18,908 nt of DNA from Hydnum rufescens UP504 (GCA_014904985.1 MU129010.1:64668-83575), one strand, 5' to 3'. Numbered from the stretch's first letter, positions 1 through 8,250 are shown. Notes: generated by a model not told the origin, from the sequence alone. Numbers and translations: made by a program.

Positions 1-265
1 GACCAGGTTTTGCACAAAAATCTCCAGAAAAAGTGGAGGACTTTAGCTATCAAATTGGCCAGGTCATCAGAAATGCCAATAAGACGAAATATAAAACTGT
101 GGATAAGAAGAAAAACCCTATTCCTTTGGGAGTCATTCAAAACCCAGTCATTCATCTTCCCTATAAAGATCTTCCTCCCATCACACCTCTCCTACTTCCA
201 ACACATCCACCTAGCTTCAAAGACTTTCAATACACCAAGAAGCTTACCCCTGAACATGTCAGGAT
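1..265 (+). pseudogene. Ty3/gypsy polyprotein fragment (protease-RT linker)
   Basis: Frame 3 reads through this piece without a stop and matches the minus-strand element at about 16215-16470, the stretch between protease and reverse transcriptase. Shared landmarks include FAQKSPEK, IGQVIRNANKTKYKTVDKKK and the proline-rich THPPSFK segment leading to KKLTPE. Such linkers tie gag-protease to RT in fungal gypsy polyproteins and have no catalytic residues of their own. Here the frame is intact, whereas the minus-strand copy has lost 5 bases near 16330 and 1 base near 16258, so this scrap preserves the ancestral frame. Homology stops after TPE at about 258-265, well before the RT core. The left side is cut by the window edge. 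It cannot make a working product. Confidence 0.85.
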
Positions 266-332
266 CAAATTGACATTTGCTTCTGCTTAAGGACTTACCT
301 GTCAGAGTATCATTCTTCATCGACTCTATCAT

Positions 333-602
333 ATGGTGCCTACTTCTTCAAATGCTCTCATCTCCTCTCTCCCTCCATTCACTAAGGGGGTTATTGTCAT
401 CCTTGCCATTATTGGCATTTCTCCTATTATTATTGCCCTCATTTTATTGGGCCTCAACCAGTCGGGCTATGGGCTGGGTAGTCAACCAGTGGCAGCATTG
501 GTGCCCTTGTCAGTACCTGTCATTCCCTTGCTCCCCACTATAGAAGAAGGATTGGGAGCTCCAATGACTGTCAAATCAAACTCTGGTTCAGCCAGTGTGT
601 AG
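333..602 (+). CDS. Small ORF with one hydrophobic segment (hypothetical)
   Basis: An 89-codon ORF whose N-terminal half has a polar start, then a strongly hydrophobic run of about 22 residues (near residues 20-42, GVIVILAIIGISPIIIALIL), then a Gly/Pro/Val-rich tail. That pattern fits a single-pass membrane segment. The last 21 codons lie inside repeat module A, so the stop codon is supplied by the repeat. The upstream part (266-537) has no second copy in this window. It could be a captured host exon, the 3' part of a lost ORF, or chance. No signal peptidase site, domain or intron signal was recognised. The lysine and proline before the hydrophobic stretch and the in-frame entry into the repeat are the only reasons to list it. 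Confidence 0.25.
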   Translation: MVPTSSNALISSLPPFTKGVIVILAIIGISPIIIALILLGLNQSGYGLGSQPVAALVPLSVPVIPLLPTIEEGLGAPMTVKSNSGSASV

Positions 603-1180
603 ATGGGAGACTATATTTCTGTTTTTATTCAATGGGCTGGTTCACTCTGACAGTTGGTCACTCTCTAACAAGTTGTATATGGTATTCAGTGGAGGATAAG
701 GTTGTGGTATGGACTAGCTACTGTCAATGATATATTGTGGGATGCTTGTGAAAGGCTTATATGTGTTGTATTGAACTGTTTACTGCTATTTGTGTGTATC
801 TATTGTGTCCTGCCTGGTCAAAATGCGGATTCTAAAGTAGGTTCTAGACTGGTTTAAGCTTGATTCAGTGTGTCAATGTATTTCTTTCTTCTTCTAACTT
901 GACTTTGTTATTACTCACCTTTCCTTGGATGTCCAGCAACTCTAACCTTAGGTCCTGCAACTATCCTTGGCTTAGTATTTCACATAGAGGGCTTCCAGTG
1001 ACTTAGTCTTTAACAACTTTGTATATGACTTAGCTCCAGATGGCTTTAGATCAGTACTCTCTTCAGATGCAAGCAGATTTTGTAGACAGTAATATATTCC
1101 AGTAGTGAGGAGATGGGGGGGGATACAGGAAAATCTACCAGCTTTTATACCTTTCTGAAGGTGGCTGTGTTTAAAGAATA

Positions 1181-1302
1181 TGACTCACTCCTAGGTGAGT
1201 CATATGTGAGAACAATAGGGTTGTCAAGGAGGGTGAGTCATTCATAAGGTGGTTGCATGATAGGTGAGTCATTCATAAAGTGGTTGCAAGGAAGGTGAGT
1301 CA
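1181..1302. promoter_or_regulatory. Array of five TGA(G/C)TCA palindromes, copy 1
   Basis: Perfect heptamers lie at 1181 (TGACTCA), 1196, 1234, 1265 and 1296 (TGAGTCA), spaced 31-38 bp apart inside a short tandem repeat ending ATTCATAAA. TGA(G/C)TCA is the Gcn4/Cpc1 (amino-acid starvation) and AP-1 class bZIP consensus in fungi. The array lies just downstream of a TTTTATACC element and is kept in all three A copies. That it binds a factor is inference. Confidence 0.55.
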
Positions 1303-1432
1303 TTCATAAACAGAACAAAAGGGTAGTCAAGGAGGTGTTATCTTTCTTATCTGTGAGGTTCTAGAAGTTATTTGTGGCAATGGGAGATGAAATCAAAGGA
1401 TATTTCTGAGTTCTTGGAGATTAATTTGTTTG

Positions 1433-1503
1433 TAGTCCAGTGGTTAAGATGTTTTTGTTGCTGGTTGATAATGGGGACAAGTGCATGGGATGGGATTCAA
1501 TGC
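1433..1503 (+). promoter_or_regulatory. tRNA-like Pol III A box and B box, copy 1
   Basis: TAGTCCAGTGG at 1433-1443 fits the A-box consensus TRGYNNARNGG and is followed by TTAAG, as in tRNA D-arms. A degenerate B box, GATTCAATGC, lies at 1494-1503, about 60 bp downstream, which is normal tRNA-gene spacing. The intervening sequence does not fold into an obvious anticodon arm by eye, so this is tRNA-derived at most, in the manner of a SINE head. Confidence 0.45.
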
Positions 1504-1523
1504 AGAAACAACAGTTTGCATCC

Positions 1524-2744
1524 AGTTGTTGGAGGGATAAATCCCTACACCATAGAAACACCATCCGAGGCCAATTTTACAACCAAACAAACGGACTGAA
1601 TGTCCATCCGATCCTTAATTTTCACACCCTTCATTCATTGGAGAAACAGTCCAAATTCTATACGTCCGAAACCCATCATTCCACATCATTCCTTTGCCTT
1701 AAGGGCGAAGAATTGTGATTATGTAATGACGTGGACTGTGCCTAGCCTTCGTTCTGGACCCACGGACCCATCACATGATTCAAAAAGGGATTATGTCACT
1801 CTAAAGGAGTATTTTTCTAATTCCTCTGTCAGTTTTGATCAGATCGACTCGGAACAACCACGCCCAGAAAGATACGAATCGTACCTATCGAATGGTACCA
1901 AACACGAAACGAACGGATCATAAATGCGGTCCCTGTAACAATATCTTTCCATGATTCATACTCTGAAGGAGTATTTCTTGATTTTCGAAGCCAATTCTTA
2001 TCGGATTCGTTCGCGAGTACCATGCCCTGAAAGCTGTTAAAAATGCGCATCGAATGGTACCAAGGGCAAAACGAACGGACGCGAACTACATTTTTCACAA
2101 GACAGCCCCTTCCTCATGACTCCCCCCTTGCTCCACCAACACAAATGACAAATTGGTTCCGGCCCTCTTAATTCCGATGCAAAGGACACTCAGGGAGACC
2201 TATTCCACCATTCCGTAAGGGAATCTATCCAGTTTCAAAGGAGGAATGCCTTGTAAAGTGTTTTTTGTCTCTTTTTCACTTGGTTCTTGAATATCTCCAC
2301 CAGTTTTGAAGCTTTTGACTTCATTTCTTTTTCATTATGCTTCCCTTATCTCCGCTTTTCTTCCGGAATTTTGAATTGTGGTCTGGAATGTATATAAAGG
2401 GGAGGGGGCATGTAAATATTTGGTTTTTCCCCCTATCACAGTCTGAGGCACTGTAGTATTGCCGCTGTTTGGAGGAGATTTCCCACTTGTCAAGACTGTG
2501 TACAGCCACATTAAGACTGAATAGTCAAGAGGACAACTTCAGGGTGTGGCCTTGACATTTTTATTTTGTGACACTGATCTATTCCCTTGAGCAACCACTG
2601 TTCATTGGGATATTCTATTAACCAGAAAGACCTTCATTTCCCCGGACCTGAATATTCGAATTGTCACCATGGCTCCTTTCTTTTGTCCTCTCCTCAACGA
2701 TGTGGACAGTAGTTGGATTGGTTTAATAACCATCCTGCTTACAC
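1524..2744. other. Segment X lying between modules A and B in copy 1
   Basis: Copies 2 and 3 join module A directly to module B (GCATC then GTAATAG). In copy 1 the same joint is interrupted by 1221 bp starting AGTTGTTGG and ending CTTACAC. This is best explained as an insertion into the joint. The left part (about 1720-2100) carries inverted 160-bp units; the right part (2100-2744) is C/T-rich with a TATA box. No terminal inverted repeats or clear target duplication were seen. The stretch 1524-1720 holds nothing recognised. Confidence 0.6.
1740..2100 (-). repeat. Inverted relatives of the 160-bp B units
   Basis: Read on the minus strand, this region has two units like those of module B. Each starts with a GGTACCATTCGAT motif (anchors at 2053-2062 and 1891-1900 on the plus strand, 162 bp apart). 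TTTCTGGGCGTGGTTGTTCCGA and CTGACAGAGGAATT follow. They face away from the plus-strand units at 2745-3282, making a fold-back pair with a loop of about 650 bp. The unit at 1740-1830 is only partial. Similarity to module B is lower than among the three B copies. Confidence 0.7.
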
Positions 2745-2749
2745 CGTAA
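2345..2749 (+). promoter_or_regulatory. TATA-box region with short downstream ORF, LTR- or promoter-like
   Basis: TATATAAAGG at 2391-2400 is a strong TATA box, followed by a G-rich then a C/T-rich stretch. Just upstream, CCGGAATTTTGAATT (from about 2363) resembles the CCGGAATTT-type palindromic 5' end seen in many fungal gypsy LTRs, from memory and unverified. An ATG in good context (CACCATGG, ATG at 2669-2671) opens a 26-codon ORF whose stop (2747-2749) lies in module B. This could be an LTR remnant or the promoter and first codons of a truncated host gene. No coding homology was recognised. Confidence 0.35.
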
Positions 2750-3282
2750 TAGATGTTCTTGGTATCATTCAATGCGCATTTTAACAGCTTTCTGGGTGCA
2801 GTGGTTCCGAGCAGATCAGATGTGAACTAACAGAGAAATTCATAAAATACTGATGGGTGTTGATTCTGATAATAATATTGTTCTATAGAGCTCAGTTTTG
2901 ATCTGTTCTTCACGTGCTCAGTACTGTTGGATGCAGATTTTTTATATCTTTCTAGGAGAGGTTATTTCGAGAGGATTGGATGTGAACTGACAGAGGAATT
3001 CATTCTTTACTGGAAATTCTGGATTTTGACAGTAATATTGGTCTGGAGAGTGCATTTCTGGTCCATTCGACTTGTGTTTGGTACCATTCGAAAGGTGTGA
3101 ATCGTAGCTTTCTAAGTGCGTATATGGGCGTACCTCTCTGATCAAAACTGATGGAGTAATTGAATGAACTCTGTTTTCATGCATAGCCGTAATTAATTTC
3201 ATAATAGGTCACATGATCATCTCCATATGGCTGGGATCAATGGATATTCGCATTTTCTGATACTGGATGTTTTTATCTTCCA
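2745..3282 (+). repeat. Repeat module B, copy 1 (three 160-bp units)
   Basis: Unit anchors, the (T/C)(T/A)G(G)TA(C/T)C..TT motif, fall at 2760, 2919 and 3079, steps of 159 and 160 bp. Each unit continues with TTTCT(A/G)G, a GATC(A/G)GATG block, CTGACAGAGGAATTC and a TTGATTCTGATAATAATATTG-like stretch. The last unit passes into a unique tail shared with copy 3, ending TTTTATCTTCCA at 3282. CG positions kept in copy 3 are often TG or CA here. No coding capacity is evident; the short ORFs on either strand come from the repeat structure. Confidence 0.85.
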
Positions 3283-3454
3283 CACTGCATGAGTCCATGG
3301 AGTTGCCAATCCAGACTCCCCTCCTCCTCCACCCCCAGTCCCCAAATCCACCCCACCTGTCCCAATCCCTACTCCATCAGCATCATTATGATCCTTTGAC
3401 ACCTTGGACACCTTTGGAGTACCCAGGCATACACTGCCTTGGAAGTATATTCGC
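3283..3454 (+). other. Unassigned proline-rich stretch between module B and gypsy remnant
   Basis: One frame, the same as the following gypsy remnant, gives a proline-rich sequence (around PVPKSTPPVPIPTP) with one TGA and one TAA. It could be part of a gag or linker region of the downstream remnant, since the minus-strand element also has a proline-rich linker, but the match is not specific. The C-rich composition differs from its neighbours. No independent gene is supported. Confidence 0.3.
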
Positions 3455-5265
3455 TAAGGGGGATACATATGGAAGTTGGGGCATAGCCATGTGGAGGTGC
3501 ACACAGGATTCGTAACATGGCTGCATCATGTTCCAGCCACAAAACACCAAGGTCCAGATGGATTATCTAGGTGCCCAGCACATGAAAATGACTCAGTTGA
3601 ATCAGAAAATGAACTAGAGCCAGATGAACCAGGCCATTTTATTACTGGGCCAAGACCTCATGAAGAATATAAAGACTGGATCCTTGTCTCAGAAACAAAA
3701 CCAGAGGAATTATCAAAACATTCAGGACATAAAAATGATTCTGAGAAGGAACTAGATGAACTAGGAAATTATATTCCTGGACCACAATCCCTAGAAGAAT
3801 ATGAAGACTGGACTCTGCATGATTCCTCAGCAGCCACACTATCAGCTACAAGGATTAAAAGAGAACCATATGAAGACATCATTGAATTCAGACAAAATAA
3901 CACAGCAATATCACTCAAACCACTAGAAAATATGTCAAGAAATGGTGGATTTGTAGCTCTTTCATGCCAAGCCCACTCAGTAACTCAAAGAAATTTCAAT
4001 ACAGTCTCACAACATTCAGAGATTGACTCAAAAATCAAAGAACATCCACACAAACTCAAAGATTCTGATGGAGAAGACTATTGGAAAAGGATTGAATATT
4101 ATTTAAACCACTTAAAAATACCCTCAGGAGTCAAGAACACCAAAACATTTATTCAGACTACCAAACACTATTTTTTGTATCAAGAAACCCTATGGAGAAG
4201 GCCTAAAACTGGTCAATTGCCACTGAAAGTTATCAAAAACCTGGATGATCAAGCCTGCTTATGTAAGGCAGCACATGATGAATCTGGTCACCATGGATGA
4301 AACCTGACATTCAAAAAATTATCAGACAGATTTTACTGGCCTAATATGTTATCCTATGTGGCCTGGTATTGCTGGACATGCCATGAGTGCCAGCAAAGAT
4401 CCCTAACCTGCCCAGAAATCACATTGAGCCCAACCTACATTAATACAATATTACATAAATTTAATATGGACATGGTTCACATGCTGGTGTCTAACAGATT
4501 TGAATACATCGTTGATCTCCAGGATGATCTCTCCAGATGGCTGGAAGCAAAAATGTTATGTAAGGCCTCAAGTAAGAATGTTACCCAGTTTCTATTTGAA
4601 GACATCATGTGCCGGTTCAGCTGTGTATTACAAATCACTACAGATAATGGTGCGGAATGTGACGGATTAGTCCAAACCATGGCAGATGAATACAATGTAC
4701 CAATTGTCTGAGCTGCCCCATATCACCCAGAAGCAAATGGAATGATAGAATGTGGTCATAGGACCTGGATAAATTCATTATTTGTTGCTAGTAAAGGAAA
4801 TCCGAGCCTATGGTCAAAATATTTTTATTCATGTATGTGGGCAGACTGAGTAACAGTAAAGTGGATGACTGGTCATACCCCCTATTACCTACTTATGGAA
4901 AATATCATGTGTTTCCATTCAATATTACAGATGCATCATGGTATACATTAAAATGGGGTGCAGTCTGAACTACAGAAGAATTATTAGCTATCTGCAGAAT
5001 ACAATTAGCACATCATGATGAAGACATTCAAACTGCTTCAAATGATGTTCTTCAAGCAAGAATATGGAGTGCTCAGGATTATGCAAAATGAAATGAAAAT
5101 GTGCTAGTAAACGGGGATTACCAAGTGGGCACAATTGTATTGGTGTTCAATTCTGTATTACTAATGCAGCACAGACAAAAGGGGGAGGTATGGTGGATTG
5201 GACCATACCAGGTTCGGCATCACCATCCCCACAGATCCTATCAACTAGAAGAATTAGATGGAATG
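3455..5265 (+). pseudogene. Ty3/gypsy pol remnant: RNase H edge, spacer and integrase
   Basis: Matches the minus-strand element from about 14750 down to 13000 at high identity. In order: a diverged RNase H edge (HVEVHTGF, near 3490), an abrupt join to VPATKHQGPDGLSRCP, an acidic spacer with a duplicated GP..EEYEDW motif, the integrase zinc-binding region ending CHEC (near 4390), the catalytic DDLSRW aspartate block, the second aspartate in DNGAE (near 4643), then PEANGMIE, and the start of the GPY module. In-frame TGA stops lie at 4298, 4709, 4847, 4966 and 5089, with a 1-base deletion near 4895. The end at 5265 falls inside ELDG and joins module A directly. It is dead; it shares the TGAs at 4709 and 4847 with the other copy. 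Confidence 0.9.
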
Positions 5266-5466
5266 CTATAGAAGATGGGTTGGGAGCTCTGATGACTGTC
5301 AAATCAAAATCTGGTTCAGCCAGTGTGTAGATGGGAGACTGTATTTCTGTTGTTATTCATTGGGTTGGTTCGCTTCAATGGTTGATCACACTCTGCAAGA
5401 TGTGTATGGTGTTCAGTGGAGAATAGAATGGGATATGGACTAGCTGTAGTCAATGATATATCATCT

Positions 5467-5582
5467 AGGATGCTTGTAGAAAGGCTTATATGTAGGGGAT
5501 GCTTGTAGGAAGGCTTATACATCATGTAGGATGCTTATGGAAAGGCTTATACATCTGGGATGCTTGTTGAAAGGCATATATG
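5467..5582 (+). repeat. Minisatellite, four units of about 29-33 bp
   Basis: Four imperfect units built on GGATGCTT(G/A)T, then GAAAGGC(T/A)TATA, are present in copy 2. Copies 1 and 3 hold a single unit at the matching place, so this is a local tandem expansion, probably by replication slippage. Confidence 0.85.
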
Positions 5583-6035
5583 TTGCTCATGTTGTGTTGG
5601 TTTGTTTACTGATATTTGTGTATTCTTGTTTACATTCTCCTGGTCAAAATGTGGATATCTGTGAGTACAGACTGGTCAGTGCTTGGTTAGTCTTGTTAGT
5701 ATGTTTCTTTCTTCTTTCTTCAAAACCTGATTCATATTTTGTTATGCTTACTTTTCCTTGGATGTCCAGCAACTCTAACCTTAGGTCCTGCAACTATCCT
5801 TGGCTTTAGTGATTTGCGTAGAAGGCTTCCAGTGGCTTTGTCTCAACAACCTTGAAGATGACTTAGCTCCAGATGGCTTATAGATAGACTGTTCTTTAGA
5901 GGCAAGCAGAAAAGTTGACAGTGGTTGACAGTGATGATTTCCAGAGAGATGATTTGTGTGGGTATACAGGAAATCTACCAGCTTTTATACCTTTCTGGAG
6001 GTGGCTGTGTTTAAAGGAAATGACTCCCTCATGGG

Positions 6036-6163
6036 TGAGTCATATGTGAGTCATAAGTGAGAACAAAAGAAAAGTGAAGATATGAGTCATAGGGAAGTCA
6101 TGCATTAAGAGAACAAAAGAAATCATGGAAGGGTGATGTCATAGATGTGTCATAGGTGAGTCA
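6036..6163. promoter_or_regulatory. Array of four TGAGTCA palindromes, copy 2
   Basis: Perfect TGAGTCA heptamers lie at 6036, 6047, 6083 and 6157, and a degenerate TGACTCC at 6021. The spacing differs from copies 1 and 3 (11, 36 and 74 bp), so the motif has been kept or regained while the tandem frame changed. Same Gcn4/AP-1 type reading as for copy 1. Confidence 0.5.
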
Positions 6164-6316
6164 TGCATAAAGAGAACAAAAGAAATCATGAAAGGGGTGA
6201 TGTCACCAATTTGCTGAGCATGTGGAATGCTTGGAGCATGAGGTCACTGACCATGTGGAGCATTCTGGGAGGTGAAATGAAGGGATATCTCTGGGTTCTG
6301 GACATTAATTTGAGCA

Positions 6317-6386
6317 TAGTCCAATGGTTAAGGTGTTTTGTTGCTGGTTGATAATGGGGACAAGTGCATGGGATGGGATTCTATGC
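6317..6386 (+). promoter_or_regulatory. tRNA-like Pol III A box and B box, copy 2
   Basis: TAGTCCAATGG at 6317-6327 still fits TRGYNNARNGG although one base differs from the other copies. The B-box position reads GATTCTATGC (6377-6386), a weaker match. The distance of 60 bp is retained. Confidence 0.4.
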
Positions 6387-6405
6387 AGAAACAGCATTTT
6401 GCATC

Positions 6406-6841
6406 CGTAATAGACATTCTTGGTATCATTTGATGCGGAGTTTTAACAGCTTTCTGGGCGTGGTGGTTCCAAGCAGATCGGATGCGAACCGACAGAGAAA
6501 TTCGGTTTTTACTGATGGGTGTTGATTCTGATAGTAATATTGTTCTGTAGAGTTCATTTTTGATCTGTTCTTTGCGTTCTCAGTACCGTTGGATGTGGAC
6601 TTTTTATATCTTTCCAGGCGCAGTTGTTCCAAGAGGATTGAATGCGAACTGACAGAGAAATTCATTTTCTACTGGAAATCCCAGATTTTGATAGTAAAAC
6701 TGGCCTGGAAAGTGCAGTTTTGGTCCATTTGACTTGTGTTTGGTACCATTTGAAAGGTGTGAATCGTGGCTTTCCAAGAGTTACATGGGCATACCTCTTC
6801 AATCAAAAGTGACGGAGCTATAGAACAAATTCGAATTCTGT
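6406..6841 (+). repeat. Repeat module B, copy 2 (3' truncated)
   Basis: Unit anchors at 6421, 6581 and 6741 are spaced exactly 160 bp. The third unit runs to about 6815-6841, where the sequence changes to the minus-strand RT fragment; the unique tail seen in copies 1 and 3 (TAATTAATTT to TATCTTCCA) is missing. Several CG sites of copy 3 are TG here (for example CATTTGACTTG against CGTTCGACTTG). Confidence 0.8.
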
Positions 6842-7457
6842 GTGTATGACTCCATGGTGTGGTCATCTCCCTTCAAGTGAGCATATACTTCCTACAATAT
6901 TAACAAGAGGAGTAGCTAATACCAACTTCTTCCTGGCTGCTGTGCATCCAGCTTGAATAAAGGTCATGAACATTTCATCTAAGGTGTGTGTGTATTCCCA
7001 GATGAACCATCAAATCCCAGGGTTCTGACTTATGGTTTCGTCATTATACCATGTAGGTGGGCCTTTAAGTCCTGTATCATCTACAAACACTCCTGCTCTA
7101 TGAGGTGTCATGTGCACTGTCATATGTACAGTTGTCTGTTGATATTCCTGCATAGAATTCATTGGTAACAAGGTAAGCTGCATATTCCCTATTTCAGTTT
7201 GACATGCTGTGAGTGGTCTTGATTCCTCATGTAGGGTACACTGATGGTACCCGAAAATAGGTCCATCACCCTGTATACTGAATATCCAATGAACAAGTCT
7301 GCAAACTTGTTAATATTGGGTGGCAGCATTGAATCTTGCACAGAAACTGCATTCAATGGCTGCAAATCATGGACTATGTGCCATCCTCCTTTCGGTTTAG
7401 CAACCATGAAGACACCTGACCTGTATGATGATCTGGACAGTTCCAGAGTACCTGCCG
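6842..7457 (-). pseudogene. Reverse transcriptase fragment of a second Ty3/gypsy lineage
   Basis: On the minus strand: SSYRSGVFMVAKPKGG, then HIVHDLQPLNAVSVQDS (RT motifs 1-2), DLFSG followed after a frameshift by YHQ (motif A region), HEESRPLTA, the catalytic FVDD box near 7085, then LKGPPTWYND and GCTAARKKLVLATPL. It matches the RT of the 12588-18908 element in order but is more diverged, and its motif A continues as GYHQ rather than GYDGR, so it comes from a different subfamily. TGA stops lie at 7010-7012 and 6863-6865, both where relatives have arginine. Both ends abut A/B repeat modules: AAG of the RT joins module A at 7457, and the other end stops just after EGR-PHHG. Confidence 0.85.
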
Positions 7458-8088
7458 CTATAGAAGAAAGATTGGGAGCTCCGATGACTGTCAAATCAAA
7501 CTCTGGTTCAGCCAGTGTGTATATGGGAGACTGTATTTCTGTTTTTATTCAATGGGCTGGTTCACTCTGATGGTTGATCACTCTCTAACAAGTTGTGTAT
7601 GGTATTCAGTAGAGGATAATATTGAGGTATGGACTAGCTATAGTCAATGATATATCGAGGGATGCTTGTGAAAGGCTTATACATGTTGTATTGAACTGTT
7701 TACTGCTATTTGTGTGTACCTATTTGTGTCCTCCTGGTCAAAATATGGATTCAAAAGAGGGTTCTAGACTAGTTTAAGCTTGATTCAGTGTGTCAATGTG
7801 TTTCTTTCTTCTTCTGACTTGACTTTGTTATTACTCACCTTTCCTTGGATGTCCAGCAACTCTAACCTTAGGTCCTGCAACTATCCTTGGCTTAGTACTT
7901 CGTGTACAGGGCTTCCAGTGACTTCAACTTTGTATATGACTTAGCTCCAGATGGCTTTAGATCAGTACTCTCTTCAGATGCAAGCAGATTTTGTAGACAG
8001 TAGTATATTCCAGTAGTGAGGAGATGGGGGGATACAGGAAATCTACCAGCTTTTATACCTTTCTGAAGGTGGCTGTGTTTAAAGAATA

Positions 8089-8250
8089 TGACTCACTCCT
8101 AGGTGAGTCATATGTGAGAACAATAGGGTTGTCAAGGAGGGTGAGTCATTCATAAGGTGGTTGCATGATAGGTGAGTCATTCATAAAGTGGTTGCAAGGA
8201 AGGTGAGTCATTCATAAACAGAACAAAAGGGTTGCTAAGAAGGTGAGTCA
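8089..8250. promoter_or_regulatory. Array of six TGA(G/C)TCA palindromes, copy 3
   Basis: TGACTCA at 8089 and TGAGTCA at 8104, 8142, 8173, 8204 and 8244. The last two are 40 bp apart and reflect an added tandem unit. TTTTATACC lies about 38 bp upstream of the first site. Gcn4/AP-1 binding is inferred from the consensus only. Confidence 0.55.

Larger units (their letters stand above)
538..1523 (+). repeat. Repeat module A, copy 1
   Basis: Nearly identical to 7458-8470 and clearly related to 5266-6405. All three begin at CTATAGAAG and end at GCATC(C/T), while the left flanks differ completely (unknown ORF, integrase, RT), so CTATAGAAG is a real left boundary or junction. Internal landmarks in order are a GGATGCTTGTGAAAGGCTTAT motif, a conserved block (918-973), a TTTTATACC TATA-like site near 1143, an array of TGAGTCA palindromes (1181-1302) and tRNA-like boxes (1433-1503). 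Copy 1 lacks one unit of the palindrome array that copy 3 has. No convincing ORF of its own and no clear terminal inverted repeats or target duplication were found. It could be a solo LTR-like or a SINE-like non-autonomous element; the class is unresolved. Confidence 0.85.
5266..6405 (+). repeat. Repeat module A, copy 2 (diverged)
   Basis: Starts at CTATAGAAG directly after the integrase remnant and ends at GCATCC before module B. It is the most diverged copy, with a local expansion at 5467-5582. It keeps the conserved block (5750-5806, no differences seen), the TTTTATACC site, the TGAGTCA array and the tRNA-like boxes. That these four elements survive while the intervening DNA drifts suggests they matter to the element. 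A hydrophobic ORF at 5531-5809 has no counterpart in the other copies and is not called. Confidence 0.8.

Noticed and set aside
1181..1302. Regularly spaced short repeats that resemble a CRISPR-like array
   Set aside because: The repeated core is only about 20 bp, the intervening sequences are themselves similar, the DNA is eukaryotic (spliceosomal intron, gypsy elements), and no cas gene is present.
1829..2098. 89-codon ORF across the inverted 160-bp units
   Set aside because: Its repeated WYHS motif is just the GGTACCATTC(G/A) head of the DNA repeat translated; copies elsewhere do not keep the frame.
5531..5809. 92-codon hydrophobic ORF in module A copy 2
   Set aside because: Not open in copies 1 and 3; hydrophobicity comes from T-rich DNA, and the ORF starts inside a minisatellite.
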